From assembly GCF_003933735.1 (NCBI RefSeq), contig NZ_RSED01000020.1:1-34633 (forward strand): DNA of 34,633 nt. Direction: 5' to 3'. The notes beneath the pieces are model-generated. The model saw only the letters and a list, made by a program, of their open reading frames with translations. It was not told where the DNA came from and ran no database searches. Source of the DNA: Aquabacterium soli. GTDB lineage: Bacteria; Pseudomonadota; Gammaproteobacteria; Burkholderiales; Burkholderiaceae_C. This document shows positions 7,877-16,601 of the stretch, piece after piece; position 1 is the first letter of the stretch; each line of letters begins with the position of its first letter. The position numbers were made by a program, and so were the translations under genes.

Positions 7877-8362
7877 TCAGCGATGCGACTGATAGACCGT
7901 GCTGCTACCGCTTTTCCCGATCAGCAGCACGTCGTAGGCGTCCTTGCGTCCACCATAGGCCGGACCATCCATGCCGGGCGAACCGACCGGCATGCCCGGC
8001 GCCGCGAGGCCGATGGCCTGGGGGGCTTCGCGCAGCAAGCGTTGAATGTCCGAGGCAGGCACATGACCCTCGATGGCATAGCCGCCGATCTGCGCCGTGT
8101 GGCAAGAACCGTACTTCTGTGGGATGCCCAGCCGCGTGCGCGCTGCGGTGTTCCCGGTGTCGAGAACCTGCACATCGAAGCCTGCGCCTTGCAGGTGTGA
8201 GACCCAGTCCTTGCAGCATCCGCAGCTCGGGTCCTTCCAGACCTTGGCAATCGGTCGGCTCTGCGCCAGGCTCGGTCCTGCGAGTGCCATCACCAACAAG
8301 CCAGCGATCAATGCCTGGCGTCTCGGCACTTTGCCCTGGCTTCTGTCGTAGTGCATGTTCAT
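7877..8362 (-). CDS. DUF411-family exported metal-binding protein
   Basis: The product has 161 residues. A basic N-terminus (RSQGKVPRR) precedes a hydrophobic signal (about 17-34). It is followed by VWKDPSCGCCKDWVSHL with the CxCC motif, then GSCHTAQIGGYAIEGHVPA, both hallmarks of DUF411. The fold is thioredoxin-like and the cysteines plus His are likely metal ligands. Members are common in copper operons. A periplasmic copper chaperone role is inferred. It is 37 bp downstream of copB in the same operon. Confidence 0.88.
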   Translation of the reverse strand: MNMHYDRSQGKVPRRQALIAGLLVMALAGPSLAQSRPIAKVWKDPSCGCCKDWVSHLQGAGFDVQVLDTGNTAARTRLGIPQKYGSCHTAQIGGYAIEGHVPASDIQRLLREAPQAIGLAAPGMPVGSPGMDGPAYGGRKDAYDVLLIGKSGSSTVYQSHR

Positions 8363-8399
8363 AGATTGCCTCTCATCAGATGATCAAACCCGCTAGGTT

Positions 8400-9380
8400 C
8401 TAGAACCAGAATCGCACGCCAGCCACCCAGCGCGTCTGCTGGGCACGGCCGCCTTCGGCACGCACATAGTCCGCGGTGCGTCCGAAGCTGCCCGCCCGTT
8501 CCACGCCGATATAGGGGGCGAACTGGCGACTGAATTCATAGCGCAGGCGCAAGCCAGCAGACGCTTCGGCCAGGCCCTTGCCGATACCGCGTTCCGGGTC
8601 GTCCTTGCCATAGAACTGCAACTCGGCGCGAGGCTCCAGAATCAGTCGCTGGGTCAGCAGCAGCTCGTAGCTGCCTTCGACACGCAGCGCCGTACGTCCA
8701 CCACTTCCCACGTAGCCCGTCGCCTCCAGCTCGAACCAGTAGGGGGCGAGGCCCTGGATGCCGAAAGCCAACCATTGACGGCTCGGGCCTTCTCCGTTAT
8801 CCACCCGAACGCCGAGCTGGGTGTCCCAGTACGGTGCGACGGCGTGCCCCCAGAGAAGCTCGGTACGCGATTCTTCGAGCTTTCCTTTGGCGATATCGCC
8901 TTCGGCCTTCACGACGGCCTTGTTGTAGGTCGTCCCATACCACGCCTGGAGGTCGTAGGCCGTGGAATCGTCCCCTTTGCGCGTGAAGCGGCGTTCCAGG
9001 GTTTCGCCGCGCAACGAAAAGAACCTGTGTTCGTCGGCCAGCATCAGCCGCGGCACACCGGGTACGGCGTAGTCGCCCGATCCCAATGTCAGGCCATTGG
9101 AGTAGCCGTGCGGATCGCGGGCGTCAGGAGGCGCCGACCCGCCCTGCATCTGCATGTTGCCGTGATCCATGGCCGGGGCCGCGGTCGAGCCGCTCGCCGA
9201 TGTCGCGTGACCCGCGTGCGGGTCGGCGGCAGGAGCCACGGTCTGAGTGGATGGCGCGGCCGTTTGAGCGTCGGCCTGGCCGTGCGCTGCATGGTCGTTC
9301 TGTGCTTGTGCCTGGGCGGCGACGCTTACCAGGGCCAGAAGCGTCGTGGCCAGTGCGCGAGTGGGGAGTGCTTTGGACAT
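8400..9380 (-). CDS. copB: CopB-family outer-membrane copper-resistance protein
   Basis: The precursor has 326 residues, with a signal peptide (about 1-26, AQAQA). A His/Met-rich region (about 28-84: NDHAAHG, DPHAGHATS, MDHGNMQMQGG) precedes a beta-barrel domain of alternating amphipathic strands. The C-terminus ends in RFWF, an outer-membrane insertion signal. Start ATG 9380 gives the signal peptide at the N-terminus. An upstream in-frame start would overlap copA. The gene follows copA by 25 bp. CopB sequesters or passes copper at the outer membrane. The barrel family assignment is secure, while the mechanism is not settled. Confidence 0.92.
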   Translation of the reverse strand: MSKALPTRALATTLLALVSVAAQAQAQNDHAAHGQADAQTAAPSTQTVAPAADPHAGHATSASGSTAAPAMDHGNMQMQGGSAPPDARDPHGYSNGLTLGSGDYAVPGVPRLMLADEHRFFSLRGETLERRFTRKGDDSTAYDLQAWYGTTYNKAVVKAEGDIAKGKLEESRTELLWGHAVAPYWDTQLGVRVDNGEGPSRQWLAFGIQGLAPYWFELEATGYVGSGGRTALRVEGSYELLLTQRLILEPRAELQFYGKDDPERGIGKGLAEASAGLRLRYEFSRQFAPYIGVERAGSFGRTADYVRAEGGRAQQTRWVAGVRFWF

Positions 9381-9405
9381 TCTTGGTCTTCCTTGTGCGC
9401 TGGGT

Positions 9406-11289
9406 TCAAGACACCACGACTTCGCGGAACATGCCGGCATCCATGTGGAACATCAGGTGGCAGTGCCACGCCCAGCGGCCGAGCGCGTCGGCTGTCACCA
9501 GGAAGCTGATGCGTTGTGCTGGCTGCACCGGCAGGGTGTGGCGGCGCGCAAGGAAGCGACCGTCGGGGCTTTCCAGCTCGCTCCACATGCCGTGCAGGTG
9601 CATGGGATGGGTCATCATGGTGTCGTTGTGCAGAATGACCCGCAGCCGCTCGCCGTGTTTGAAGTGCACCGGCGTGGACTTTCCGAACTCCAGCCCGTCC
9701 AGGGACCATGCGTAGCGTTCCATGTTGCCCGTAAGGTGCAGTTCGACCTCCCGGCCAGGGCCTCTCTTGTCCAGCGGCCCCGACGGGGTATGCAGATCCG
9801 CGAGGGTCAACACGCGCCGACCGTTGTTGCGCAGTCCGATGCCGGGGTCATCGAGGTTGGTGCGCGCCATGTCAACGCGCATGTCCGTGCTGGCACCATA
9901 CTCGGTGCGAGCGTGGCGAGCAGTAGTGCTGGGCACGGCCAGTCCCCCCGCCGCCGCGGCGTGTTGGCTGTGATCCATCGCCATGCCACCGTGGTTCATG
10001 GCGCCGTGGTTCATGCCAGCCATCGCCCCATGATCCATCCCGGACATCGAACCCGAGCCCATCCCGGTCATGCCCGTCATCCCGGTCATCTCCATGGCCT
10101 GGCCGGACCCGCCATGGTCCATGCCCCCCATCATGCCGCCCATCATGTCGTTCATGGTCAGCCATTCGACCGGATCGAGGGCAGGCACGGGAGCTTGAAG
10201 ACCTTCACGCACGGCCAGCGTGGCACGCGCGTAGCCTGTCCGGTCCATCGCCTGGGCGAAGATCGTGTAAGCGTCATCCCGTGGCTGGACGATCACGTCG
10301 ACGGTTTCGCCAGGACCGAATCGGAACTCATCGACGGTCACCGGCTCCACGTCAACACCATCGACGTGCACCACCGTGAGTTTCAGTCCGGGAATGCGTA
10401 CGTCGTAGAAGGTGTTGCCCGCACCGTTGACCATGCGCAGCCGCACGCGCTCACCCGGTCGGAACAGCGCCGTCCAATTGCCGGCGGGGGTGACGCCGTT
10501 GGCCAGATAGGTCAGCGTGGCGGCAGACAGATCTGCGAGATCCGTCGGATTCATCCGCATCTCGTTCCACATTTTGCGCTTGTCGATCGCAGCGGCCGTG
10601 CCTTCGCGCGAGGCGTCCCGGAAGAAGTCGAAGACGGTAGGTTGGTTGTAGTTGTAATAGTCGCTTTGGGACTTGAGCTTGGTGAACACCCGCATCGGGT
10701 CTTCGTCGGTCCAATCCGAGAACAGCAGCACGTGGTCACGGTCGGCGTGGATGGTCTCGGCGCCAGCAGGGTCGATGATGATCGCCCCGTACATGCCCGT
10801 GAGTTCCTGGAAGCCGGAGTGCGAGTGGTACCAGTAGGAGCCGCTCTGCTGAACCTTGAAGCGGTACGTGAAGGTCTCGCCGGGAGCGATGCCATTGAAG
10901 CTGATGCCCGGCACGCCATCCATCTGATACGGCAGGATGATCCCGTGCCAGTGAATGGATGTGGCTTCACGCAGCTTGTTGGTTACACGGATTGTGACGG
11001 TGTCACCCTCGCGCCAACGCAATGTCGGTGCCGGCAGCGAGCCGTTGATGGTCGTAGCCACGCCTGGCTTGCCCGTGAAGTTCACGGGCGATTCGGCGAT
11101 CACCAAGTCGAACTCGGTGCCCTTCAGCACAGGGGCGGCACCGCGCGTCGCGGAGCCTTGCTGGGCAAATGCCTTGAACGCTGGCGTGGACAGCCCAGCG
11201 AGAACGCCGCCGGCGGCTAACCCTTGGACGAAACGCCGACGAGAAAGGCCCTGTGGGGGCACGATAAAAAAGGGTGAACGAGGCGGCAT
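9406..11289 (-). CDS. copA: CopA-type periplasmic multicopper oxidase
   Basis: The product has 627 residues and is exported by the Tat path: SRRRF at 16-20, then a hydrophobic run to AFA at about 42. All copper-site motifs are present: HWHG 113-116, HSHSG 155-159, HPMHLHG 561-567 and HCHLMFHM 609-616 with axial Met620. Between the second and third cupredoxin domains lies a Met/His-rich insert (about 374-440) built from GMDHG, GMTGMTGMG and MNHGGM-like units, the CopA copper-storage repeats. It should oxidise Cu(I) to Cu(II) in the periplasm. ATG 11289 has GGAGG 9 bases upstream. It is the first gene of the copper operon and faces copR across 254 bp holding a cop box. Confidence 0.95.
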   Translation of the reverse strand: MPPRSPFFIVPPQGLSRRRFVQGLAAGGVLAGLSTPAFKAFAQQGSATRGAAPVLKGTEFDLVIAESPVNFTGKPGVATTINGSLPAPTLRWREGDTVTIRVTNKLREATSIHWHGIILPYQMDGVPGISFNGIAPGETFTYRFKVQQSGSYWYHSHSGFQELTGMYGAIIIDPAGAETIHADRDHVLLFSDWTDEDPMRVFTKLKSQSDYYNYNQPTVFDFFRDASREGTAAAIDKRKMWNEMRMNPTDLADLSAATLTYLANGVTPAGNWTALFRPGERVRLRMVNGAGNTFYDVRIPGLKLTVVHVDGVDVEPVTVDEFRFGPGETVDVIVQPRDDAYTIFAQAMDRTGYARATLAVREGLQAPVPALDPVEWLTMNDMMGGMMGGMDHGGSGQAMEMTGMTGMTGMGSGSMSGMDHGAMAGMNHGAMNHGGMAMDHSQHAAAAGGLAVPSTTARHARTEYGASTDMRVDMARTNLDDPGIGLRNNGRRVLTLADLHTPSGPLDKRGPGREVELHLTGNMERYAWSLDGLEFGKSTPVHFKHGERLRVILHNDTMMTHPMHLHGMWSELESPDGRFLARRHTLPVQPAQRISFLVTADALGRWAWHCHLMFHMDAGMFREVVVS

Positions 11290-11412
11290 GGCCTGAAATC
11301 CTCCATAGATGACTCGGAAGTCGTTCTAAACGCCACCCCATCCTGAGCGGCACAGTTCGACGCAATGCAGGTCATGCTATGGGTTGGGCACTTTCTATCG
11401 AATGACCCTTGA

Positions 11413-11428
11413 ATTACATTCATGTAAT
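11413..11428. promoter_or_regulatory. CopR-binding site (cop box) between copA and copR
   Basis: ATTACA-TTCA-TGTAAT is a perfect inverted repeat (7-bp arms if the inner T and A are counted). It matches the ATTACA N4 TGTAAT form of cop boxes bound by CopR. It sits 124 bp from the copA start and 116 bp from the copR start, so it could serve both divergent promoters. The rest of the 254-bp gap shows no second perfect copy. Confidence 0.8.
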
Positions 11429-11543
11429 GTTCGTGTCATGTTCGTGGAAGCTGGCACCCAGTAAATTACTGATTGAAAGTGGATGAATGCGTACATCGTG
11501 AGCGGCTATTGCTCTGCGCCGTAGCGATTTCATAGGACATGCG

Positions 11544-12236
11544 ATGAAACTGCTAGTCGTTGAAGACGAGAACAAGACGGCGGATTACGTCCGCCAAGGT
11601 CTCATGGAGGCGGGATTCGTCGTGGTTCTGGCGCGCAACGGATTGGACGGACACCACCTGGCCATGGGCGAGACATACGATCTGGTGGTCTTGGATGTCA
11701 TGCTGCCGGATGTCGATGGCTGGCGCATCGTGCGTGCCCTTCGAGATGCCGGTAAACAGGTCCCTGTGCTCTTTCTGACGGCGCGTGGCGGTGTAGACGA
11801 CCGTGTCAAGGGATTGGAACTGGGAGCGGACGACTACCTCGTCAAGCCATTCGCGTTCTCTGAGTTGCTGGCGCGGGTGCGGACGCTGCTGCGACGCGGA
11901 AGCGCTCCGAGCCAGCCTGATCGCATCCAGGTTGCCGATTTGGTACTGGACTTGGCGCGCCGGCGCGCAACGCGCGCTGGCCAACGCATCAATCTCACCA
12001 GCAAGGAGTTCGCGTTGCTTGAGCTCCTGGCCCGTCGCCAGGGGGAGGTCCTTCCACGTTCTCTGATCGCGTCGCAGGTATGGGACATGAATTTCGACAG
12101 CGACAGCAACGTCATCGATGTAGCCATCCGCCGTCTACGCGCGAAGATAGACGATGCGTTCAATCCGAAGCTCATCCACACCGTGCGTGGAATGGGATAC
12201 ACGCTCGATGCGCCCGATGATGCCCCTGCGCCATAA
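11544..12236 (+). CDS. copR: Copper-responsive OmpR-family response regulator
   Basis: The product has 230 residues. The receiver domain (1-115) has acidic VEDEN at 6-10, the phosphoryl Asp51 ([14 protein letters not shown]), Thr79 (FLTARG) and Lys101 (YLVKPFAF). The C-terminal OmpR/PhoB winged helix (about 130-222) includes [12 protein letters not shown], the recognition-helix region [15 protein letters not shown] and [10 protein letters not shown]. It should bind the cop box at 11413-11428 and activate the cop genes. The stop overlaps the start of copS. Confidence 0.95.
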   Translation: MKLLVVEDENKTADYVRQGLMEAGFVVVLARNGLDGHHLAMGETYDLVVLDVMLPDVDGWRIVRALRDAGKQVPVLFLTARGGVDDRVKGLELGADDYLVKPFAFSELLARVRTLLRRGSAPSQPDRIQVADLVLDLARRRATRAGQRINLTSKEFALLELLARRQGEVLPRSLIASQVWDMNFDSDSNVIDVAIRRLRAKIDDAFNPKLIHTVRGMGYTLDAPDDAPAP

Positions 12237-13644
12237 GCCGCGGCAAAGCCGTCCAGCGTCGCTTGCATTAAGGGTCACGGCCCTGGTTGGTATCACCACG
12301 ACCTTGGTGTTTCTTGTGTTCAACTGGGTCATTCTTCGGTCGTTGGAGCACCACTTTGCTCAACAGGATGCCCACGAACTGGAGGCAGTGACAACCGCTT
12401 TGGCTCAGCCCTTGCGCCAGCTTGCAAGTGACATCGCAAGCGACGAACTGAAGCAACACTTGGCCAACGCAGTCGCAGGACATCATGGGATGACGTACGG
12501 CGTCTACGATGGGTCTGGCACTAGCATCTATGCCACGCCCGGCCCTGACCTGTCGAGACTTGCCAGTAGCAAAAAGTTGGTCAACCGCATCACCGCTGAC
12601 GATTTGATCGTGTGGCAGGAGGATCAGAGGTCATATCGAGGTGTGGTGATACAACTGCCTGCTGACGATTCAGCGGCGCCCGGCTACCGCATCGTCGCCG
12701 CCATGGACATCGGCTTTCATCTCGACTTCCTGGCGGAGTTCAAGCGCATGCTCTGGTGGGCAACCGGCTTGGTCATGTGTCTGGCGCTCGGTGTGGCTTG
12801 GCTGGCGGTGCAGTGGGGCCACCTGCCGATTCGCAAGGTCAATGAAGAGATTCGGGCGATTCGCTCTTCAAAGCTGGATGTGAGGCTGGATCCTCGGGAT
12901 GTGCCGATCGAACTGGCGGAACTGGTATTCGCCTTCAACGATATGTTGGCGAGAATCGAGGAAGGCTTCACCCGGCTATCACACTTTTCCGCAGACATCG
13001 CGCACGAGTTGCGCACGCCCGTCACCAACCTGGTCACGCAGACTCACGTGGCGCTTGGCCAGCCGCGCAGCAACGAGGAATACAGAGAAATCCTCTATTC
13101 AAATTTGGAAGAGTTTGATCGGATGGGACGCATGATTGGGGACATGCTGTTTCTTGCCCAAACGGAAAATGATCCCCGCAACTTGCGTCTGTCTACCATT
13201 GATCTGTCCGAATTGGTGCGGAGTCTGTTCGACTATTTCGAGGCGCTGGCAGAAGATAGCGGCATTACGCTTGGTGTTAAAGGGGCGATCGGCAGCATAG
13301 CGGCGGATCGAGAAATGCTCACCCGGGCGCTGAACAATCTTCTCTCGAATGCAATTCGACACACGCCTCGCGGCAAGAGCATCACGGTCTTGCTTTCGCA
13401 GGATGAGCAGTGGACAACGATCAGTGTGGTCAATCCCGGTGAGAGAATTCCTGAGCCCGATCTACCAAAGCTCTTCAACCGCTTCTACCGAGTTGATCCG
13501 GCACGGCAACGAAATACGGCGGGCGCCGGTCTTGGCCTTGCCATCGTGAAATCGATTGCGGAGGCACATGGTGGCTCCGTTGCCGTGACCTCCAGTGAGC
13601 TTGTCACCAGGTTTGACTTGGTATTGCCCCATCTGCGGCAGTAG
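12208..13644 (+). CDS. copS: Heavy-metal sensor histidine kinase
   Basis: The product has about 478 residues. A first membrane segment (about 15-38, [20 protein letters not shown]) and a second (about 180-202, [20 protein letters not shown]) flank a periplasmic sensor domain. Next are HAMP, HisKA with phospho-His266 ([15 protein letters not shown]), and an HATPase domain with N ([11 protein letters not shown]) and G boxes ([20 protein letters not shown]). ATGs at 12208, 12217 and 12220 are all possible. All overlap the end of copR, showing translational coupling. It should sense periplasmic copper and phosphorylate CopR. Confidence 0.93.
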   Translation: MRPMMPLRHKPRQSRPASLALRVTALVGITTTLVFLVFNWVILRSLEHHFAQQDAHELEAVTTALAQPLRQLASDIASDELKQHLANAVAGHHGMTYGVYDGSGTSIYATPGPDLSRLASSKKLVNRITADDLIVWQEDQRSYRGVVIQLPADDSAAPGYRIVAAMDIGFHLDFLAEFKRMLWWATGLVMCLALGVAWLAVQWGHLPIRKVNEEIRAIRSSKLDVRLDPRDVPIELAELVFAFNDMLARIEEGFTRLSHFSADIAHELRTPVTNLVTQTHVALGQPRSNEEYREILYSNLEEFDRMGRMIGDMLFLAQTENDPRNLRLSTIDLSELVRSLFDYFEALAEDSGITLGVKGAIGSIAADREMLTRALNNLLSNAIRHTPRGKSITVLLSQDEQWTTISVVNPGERIPEPDLPKLFNRFYRVDPARQRNTAGAGLGLAIVKSIAEAHGGSVAVTSSELVTRFDLVLPHLRQ

Positions 13645-13992
13645 TCCGAGGGCGCTGCGGTCCGTCCAGCCAACTGGCGTATCTCTTTGCCTGATTCTGG
13701 GATCTACCCGGCCGGCCACGTTGCTACGCGAGCGGGACATTTTTTCTCCGTGACTGCCACGTGCCCAGTCCTAGCGGCAGGCGCCGACATCATGCGCTTG
13801 TGTATCCCATCGCTACGTCCACACCGCACGCGAGGGCCTTTGCTCGGCCGCGATCCGGTCACAGTTCCGGACACCGTTCGTAGATAGCCTCCGATCGGTG
13901 CCGAACGTCTGCCTGCTCGGCACATCTGTCGCGCGCTCACTTGGCGGTGTGCGCTGAGCCCCTGAGGTGAGCTGGTCTGCTGGTTCGCTGCG

Positions 13993-14019
13993 CGGGGTAT
14001 GTACCCCGTAGCTGGGTAC
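13993..14019. promoter_or_regulatory. Overlapping GGGGTA/TACCCC dyads upstream of the FNR box
   Basis: CGGGGTA-TG-TACCCCG (13993-14008) is a perfect inverted repeat. Its right arm also pairs with GGGTAC at 14014-14019, so three related arms alternate in 27 bp. The cluster ends 11 bp before the FNR box, in the place of an upstream activator site. TACCCCG and CTGGGTA resemble NarL-type heptamers, but the 3-bp spacing does not fit the 7-2-7 rule, so the binder is unknown. Confidence 0.4.
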
Positions 14020-14030
14020 AGAGAGTCTTT

Positions 14031-14072
14031 TTGATCAAGATCAAGGTACTGCCTTTACCTCAGCTCTATGCT
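14031..14072 (+). promoter_or_regulatory. Class II FNR/Anr-dependent promoter
   Basis: TTGATCAAGATCAA (14031-14044) is a perfect FNR/Anr box (TTGAT N4 ATCAA). TATGCT at 14067-14072 is a good -10. If it spans -12 to -7, +1 is A14079 and the box is centred at exactly -41.5, the classical class II position. There is no good -35, as expected for such promoters. It points at the DUF2933, HMA and DUF3141 genes and so makes them oxygen-controlled. Confidence 0.85.
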
Positions 14073-14280
14073 GAGCTTAACAAGCCACATTTGGCACGGG
14101 TCGATCATGCTCAGAAACTATCGAGGACTTTTTAGCCCGGGGCCATGGAAATCTCCGGTGTTCAGCCCCATTCTTCTGGCATACCTGTCTCATGGATGGG
14201 CCTGATCAGCGCCCTGCACGGCACTCGAATGCGGGAATCTCGCCAATCGACAAGGGTCAACTTCACGAAGGAGCATCGCC

Positions 14281-14607
14281 ATGAATATTCCGCCCGATCG
14301 AAGTAAGAGCACAGGAAACAGCCCGAACTGGTCTCGCATCAACCAGTGGCTGCTGTGGCTCGGCCTCGCCGCCGCCGTTGCCTGGATGTTCTACCGCCAC
14401 AACGCCCATCTTCTGCAACTGCTTCCCTTCCTCTTCATCCTCGCCTGTCCGTTGATACACATCTTCGGCCATGGCAGTCACGGCGCACATGGTGGTCATG
14501 ACCATCAAGATCAGCCGCCTCGGGGCGATGAAGAGGGTTCGCCTGCGCGCCAATCAGACGACCGGAGCCGCCCGAAATCCGTCGGCCAGTCCGGGCACCA
14601 CCACTGA
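14281..14607 (+). CDS. DUF2933-family small membrane protein, low-oxygen copy
   Basis: The product has 108 residues. A hydrophobic segment (about 22-39, WLLWLGLAAAVAWMFYRHNA) is followed by LLQLLPFLFILACPLIHIFG, the DUF2933 signature also seen in the copper-operon copy at 7571-7843. The tail is His-rich (HGSHGAHGGHDH, then a final HHH). AAGGAG stands upstream of the ATG. It is the first gene behind the FNR-type promoter and precedes the HMA chaperone by 18 bp. A membrane role in metal handling when oxygen is low is inferred. No function is established for the family. Confidence 0.8.
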   Translation: MNIPPDRSKSTGNSPNWSRINQWLLWLGLAAAVAWMFYRHNAHLLQLLPFLFILACPLIHIFGHGSHGAHGGHDHQDQPPRGDEEGSPARQSDDRSRPKSVGQSGHHH

Positions 14608-14625
14608 AACCACCGGAGCATCATC

Positions 14626-14925
14626 ATGGAAACCATCGAACTCAAGGTTGCCGGCATGACCTGCGCCTCCTGCGCGAACTCGGTCAGCAAGGCGCTCAAG
14701 CGCGTAGCTGGTGTGCAAGACGTGCATGTCGATCTCGCTCGCGGCGCAGCGAGTGTCACCGGCGACCAGACGGCCCAGAAGACGCCTGAGCTGATCGCGG
14801 CCTTAGCTGCCGCGGGCTACGAGGCATCCGCTGATTCCTCGCCGGGCATTGCGGCGGGTGCCGGTGCCTCCCATGCGCCGGCCGCTGTCCGTTCAAAGGG
14901 GCATGGCGGCTGCTGCTGCCGCTGA
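14626..14925 (+). CDS. HMA-domain copper chaperone with a C-terminal Cys/His cluster
   Basis: The product has 99 residues. Residues 1-68 form one heavy-metal-associated domain with VAGMTCASCANSV (ligands Cys13 and Cys16), as in CopZ chaperones and ATPase N-terminal domains. A low-complexity linker leads to the terminal HGGCCCR, three adjacent cysteines next to a His, which plain CopZ (about 68 residues) does not have. It probably carries Cu(I) in the cytoplasm. It sits 8 bp before the DUF3141 gene and behind the FNR-type promoter. The copF ATPase lacks an HMA domain of its own, so this could supply one in trans (inference). Confidence 0.85.
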   Translation: METIELKVAGMTCASCANSVSKALKRVAGVQDVHVDLARGAASVTGDQTAQKTPELIAALAAAGYEASADSSPGIAAGAGASHAPAAVRSKGHGGCCCR

Positions 14926-14933
14926 TCGACGCC

Positions 14934-16601
14934 ATGGACACCCGCACGAACTCCCAGGGTATGGCCGCCGCACCGCTTGCGCTCTTTGCCGCCTACTGGG
15001 GCGACATGCTGTGGCGGACCGTCGCGTCAGGCGAAGCGCTGAGGCAGCGCGCCAACAACATGACCGAACACGAAGCGGCGGGTATGCCGCCGCTTCTCCA
15101 CTTCGAGTCAGAGCAGGTGGCCGACGGCCACGACTTGCAGCCAGCGAGCAACTACCGGCTCCTGCGTGTCACTCGCTGTGGCACCGACGCCTTGGAGAAA
15201 CATGTGCGCAAAGGCGCCGCACCGGTGCTGGTGGTCGATCCACGCGCCGGCCACGGCCCTGGCATCGGCGGCTTCAAACGCGATTCTGAAGTTGGCATGG
15301 CACTGCTCGAAGGCCATCCCGTGTACTTCGCAGTGTTCGATCCGGAGCCCGTCGAGGGCCAGACCATGGGCGCAGTCGTCCAGACCCTGGCCACATTCAT
15401 CGACATGGTGGCCAAGCGCCACCGAGGCAAGGCCCCGATCGTCTACGGCAACTGCCAAGGCGGTTGGGCGATCACGCTGGCGCTGTCGCACTGCGAGCAC
15501 CGTGCCGCCTTGGCAGTGCTCAATGGCTCGCCGCTGTCGTACTGGGCAGGCGAGAGAGGCGTCAACCCCATGCGGCTGCTCGGTGGGTTCACGGGCGGCA
15601 TCTGGCCGGCGCACTGGGTGTCGGACCTCGGCGCCGGGCGATTCGACGGTGCCTGGCTGGTCCAGAACTTCGAGGCGTTGCGGCCCGAGGGCGTGTTCAA
15701 GAAATACGACACGCTCTTCGCGCAGCCGGAGACTGAGCGCGATCGTTTCCTGGAGTTCGAGCGTTGGTGGAATGGCTTCTACCAGCTTGCACGCGAGGAA
15801 ATGTTGTCGATCGCAGGCGATCTTTTCGTAGGTAATCACCTGGAGAGCGGCGAGGTCGTGGTCGATGGCCACTGCCGCGCGGATCTCAGCCGCATTGGCG
15901 CACCGCTGGTAGTCTTTTGCTCCAACGGCGACAACATCACACCGCCCCACCAGGCGCTCGGCTGGCTCAAAGCGGTATATCCGACGACCGCAGACCTGGT
16001 GGCGGCGGGCCAGCGCGTGGTGTACCTGCTGCACCAACATGTTGGCCACCTTGGCATCTTCGTCTCCGCGGGGGTGGCGCGACGCGAGCACCGCGCCATC
16101 TTGCATCATGCCGAATCGATCCAGGCACTCAAGCCTGGACTCTACGAGATGGTTCTGGAGGACAGCGCCTCTTCGGAGTCGGCCGCCGCTGCGCAGTTCC
16201 AGCCGCGGCGGCTGGAAGACCTGCCTTACGACGCCAACCCGGCGGGGTTCGACAAGGTCGAAGCACTTTCGGAGATCACCGAGCGCTTCTATTCGCAGTG
16301 GGTGTCGCCGTGGGTCCGCTTCGCCGTCACCCCCGACTCGGCTCGTGAACTTCGCGCGCTGCACCCCATGCGCGTCAGTCGCAAGGTCTGGTCCGAGCAG
16401 GTGACCCCGGCCCTGGCGCTGCTGCCATGGGTGCAACGATGGCTTGAGCAGTGGGGTGCGCAGGATCCCCATCGGGCCGAAAATCCTTGGTATCAGCTTG
16501 AGCGAACTGGTGCAGACGCGATTGGGCAGGCCATGGAATCATGGCGCAAGAGCCGGGACCTGTGGGCTGAGCTTGTGTTCGAGCAGGCCTATGCCAACTG
16601 A
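14934..16601 (+). CDS. DUF3141 alpha/beta-hydrolase-like protein
   Basis: The product has 555 residues. The central part resembles a PHA-synthase/hydrolase fold: VVDPRAGHGPGIGGFK, then IVYGNCQGGWAITLAL where the nucleophile elbow is G-N-C-Q-G-G with Cys in place of Ser, and a late HVGHLGIFV His motif. DUF3141 proteins are often labelled poly(3-hydroxyalkanoate) synthase-like, but their reaction is unknown. Many members are longer. This one stops soon after the SRDLWAELVFEQ segment, which in longer homologues (from memory) is followed by another 150-200 residues. The following 295 bp show no gene. It belongs to the FNR-type operon. Confidence 0.75.
   Translation: MDTRTNSQGMAAAPLALFAAYWGDMLWRTVASGEALRQRANNMTEHEAAGMPPLLHFESEQVADGHDLQPASNYRLLRVTRCGTDALEKHVRKGAAPVLVVDPRAGHGPGIGGFKRDSEVGMALLEGHPVYFAVFDPEPVEGQTMGAVVQTLATFIDMVAKRHRGKAPIVYGNCQGGWAITLALSHCEHRAALAVLNGSPLSYWAGERGVNPMRLLGGFTGGIWPAHWVSDLGAGRFDGAWLVQNFEALRPEGVFKKYDTLFAQPETERDRFLEFERWWNGFYQLAREEMLSIAGDLFVGNHLESGEVVVDGHCRADLSRIGAPLVVFCSNGDNITPPHQALGWLKAVYPTTADLVAAGQRVVYLLHQHVGHLGIFVSAGVARREHRAILHHAESIQALKPGLYEMVLEDSASSESAAAAQFQPRRLEDLPYDANPAGFDKVEALSEITERFYSQWVSPWVRFAVTPDSARELRALHPMRVSRKVWSEQVTPALALLPWVQRWLEQWGAQDPHRAENPWYQLERTGADAIGQAMESWRKSRDLWAELVFEQAYAN

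Larger units (their letters stand above)
13645..14280. other. 636-bp intergenic region between the copper and low-oxygen modules
   Basis: No convincing gene is seen on either strand. The short open frames at 13687-13887 and 13704-13940 lack ribosome sites and recognisable protein features. The left two thirds hold nothing I can name. The right third holds the tandem GGGGTA dyads (13993-14019) and the FNR-type promoter (14031-14072), leaving a leader of about 200 bp before the first gene. Confidence 0.6.

Noticed and set aside
9346..11220. Long open frame (624 codons) on the plus strand
   Set aside because: Antisense to copA, which has full multicopper-oxidase motifs. The His-rich composition is a mirror of copA codons.
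13687..13940. Short open frames on both strands after copS
   Set aside because: No ribosome sites, low-complexity products, and mutual overlap.
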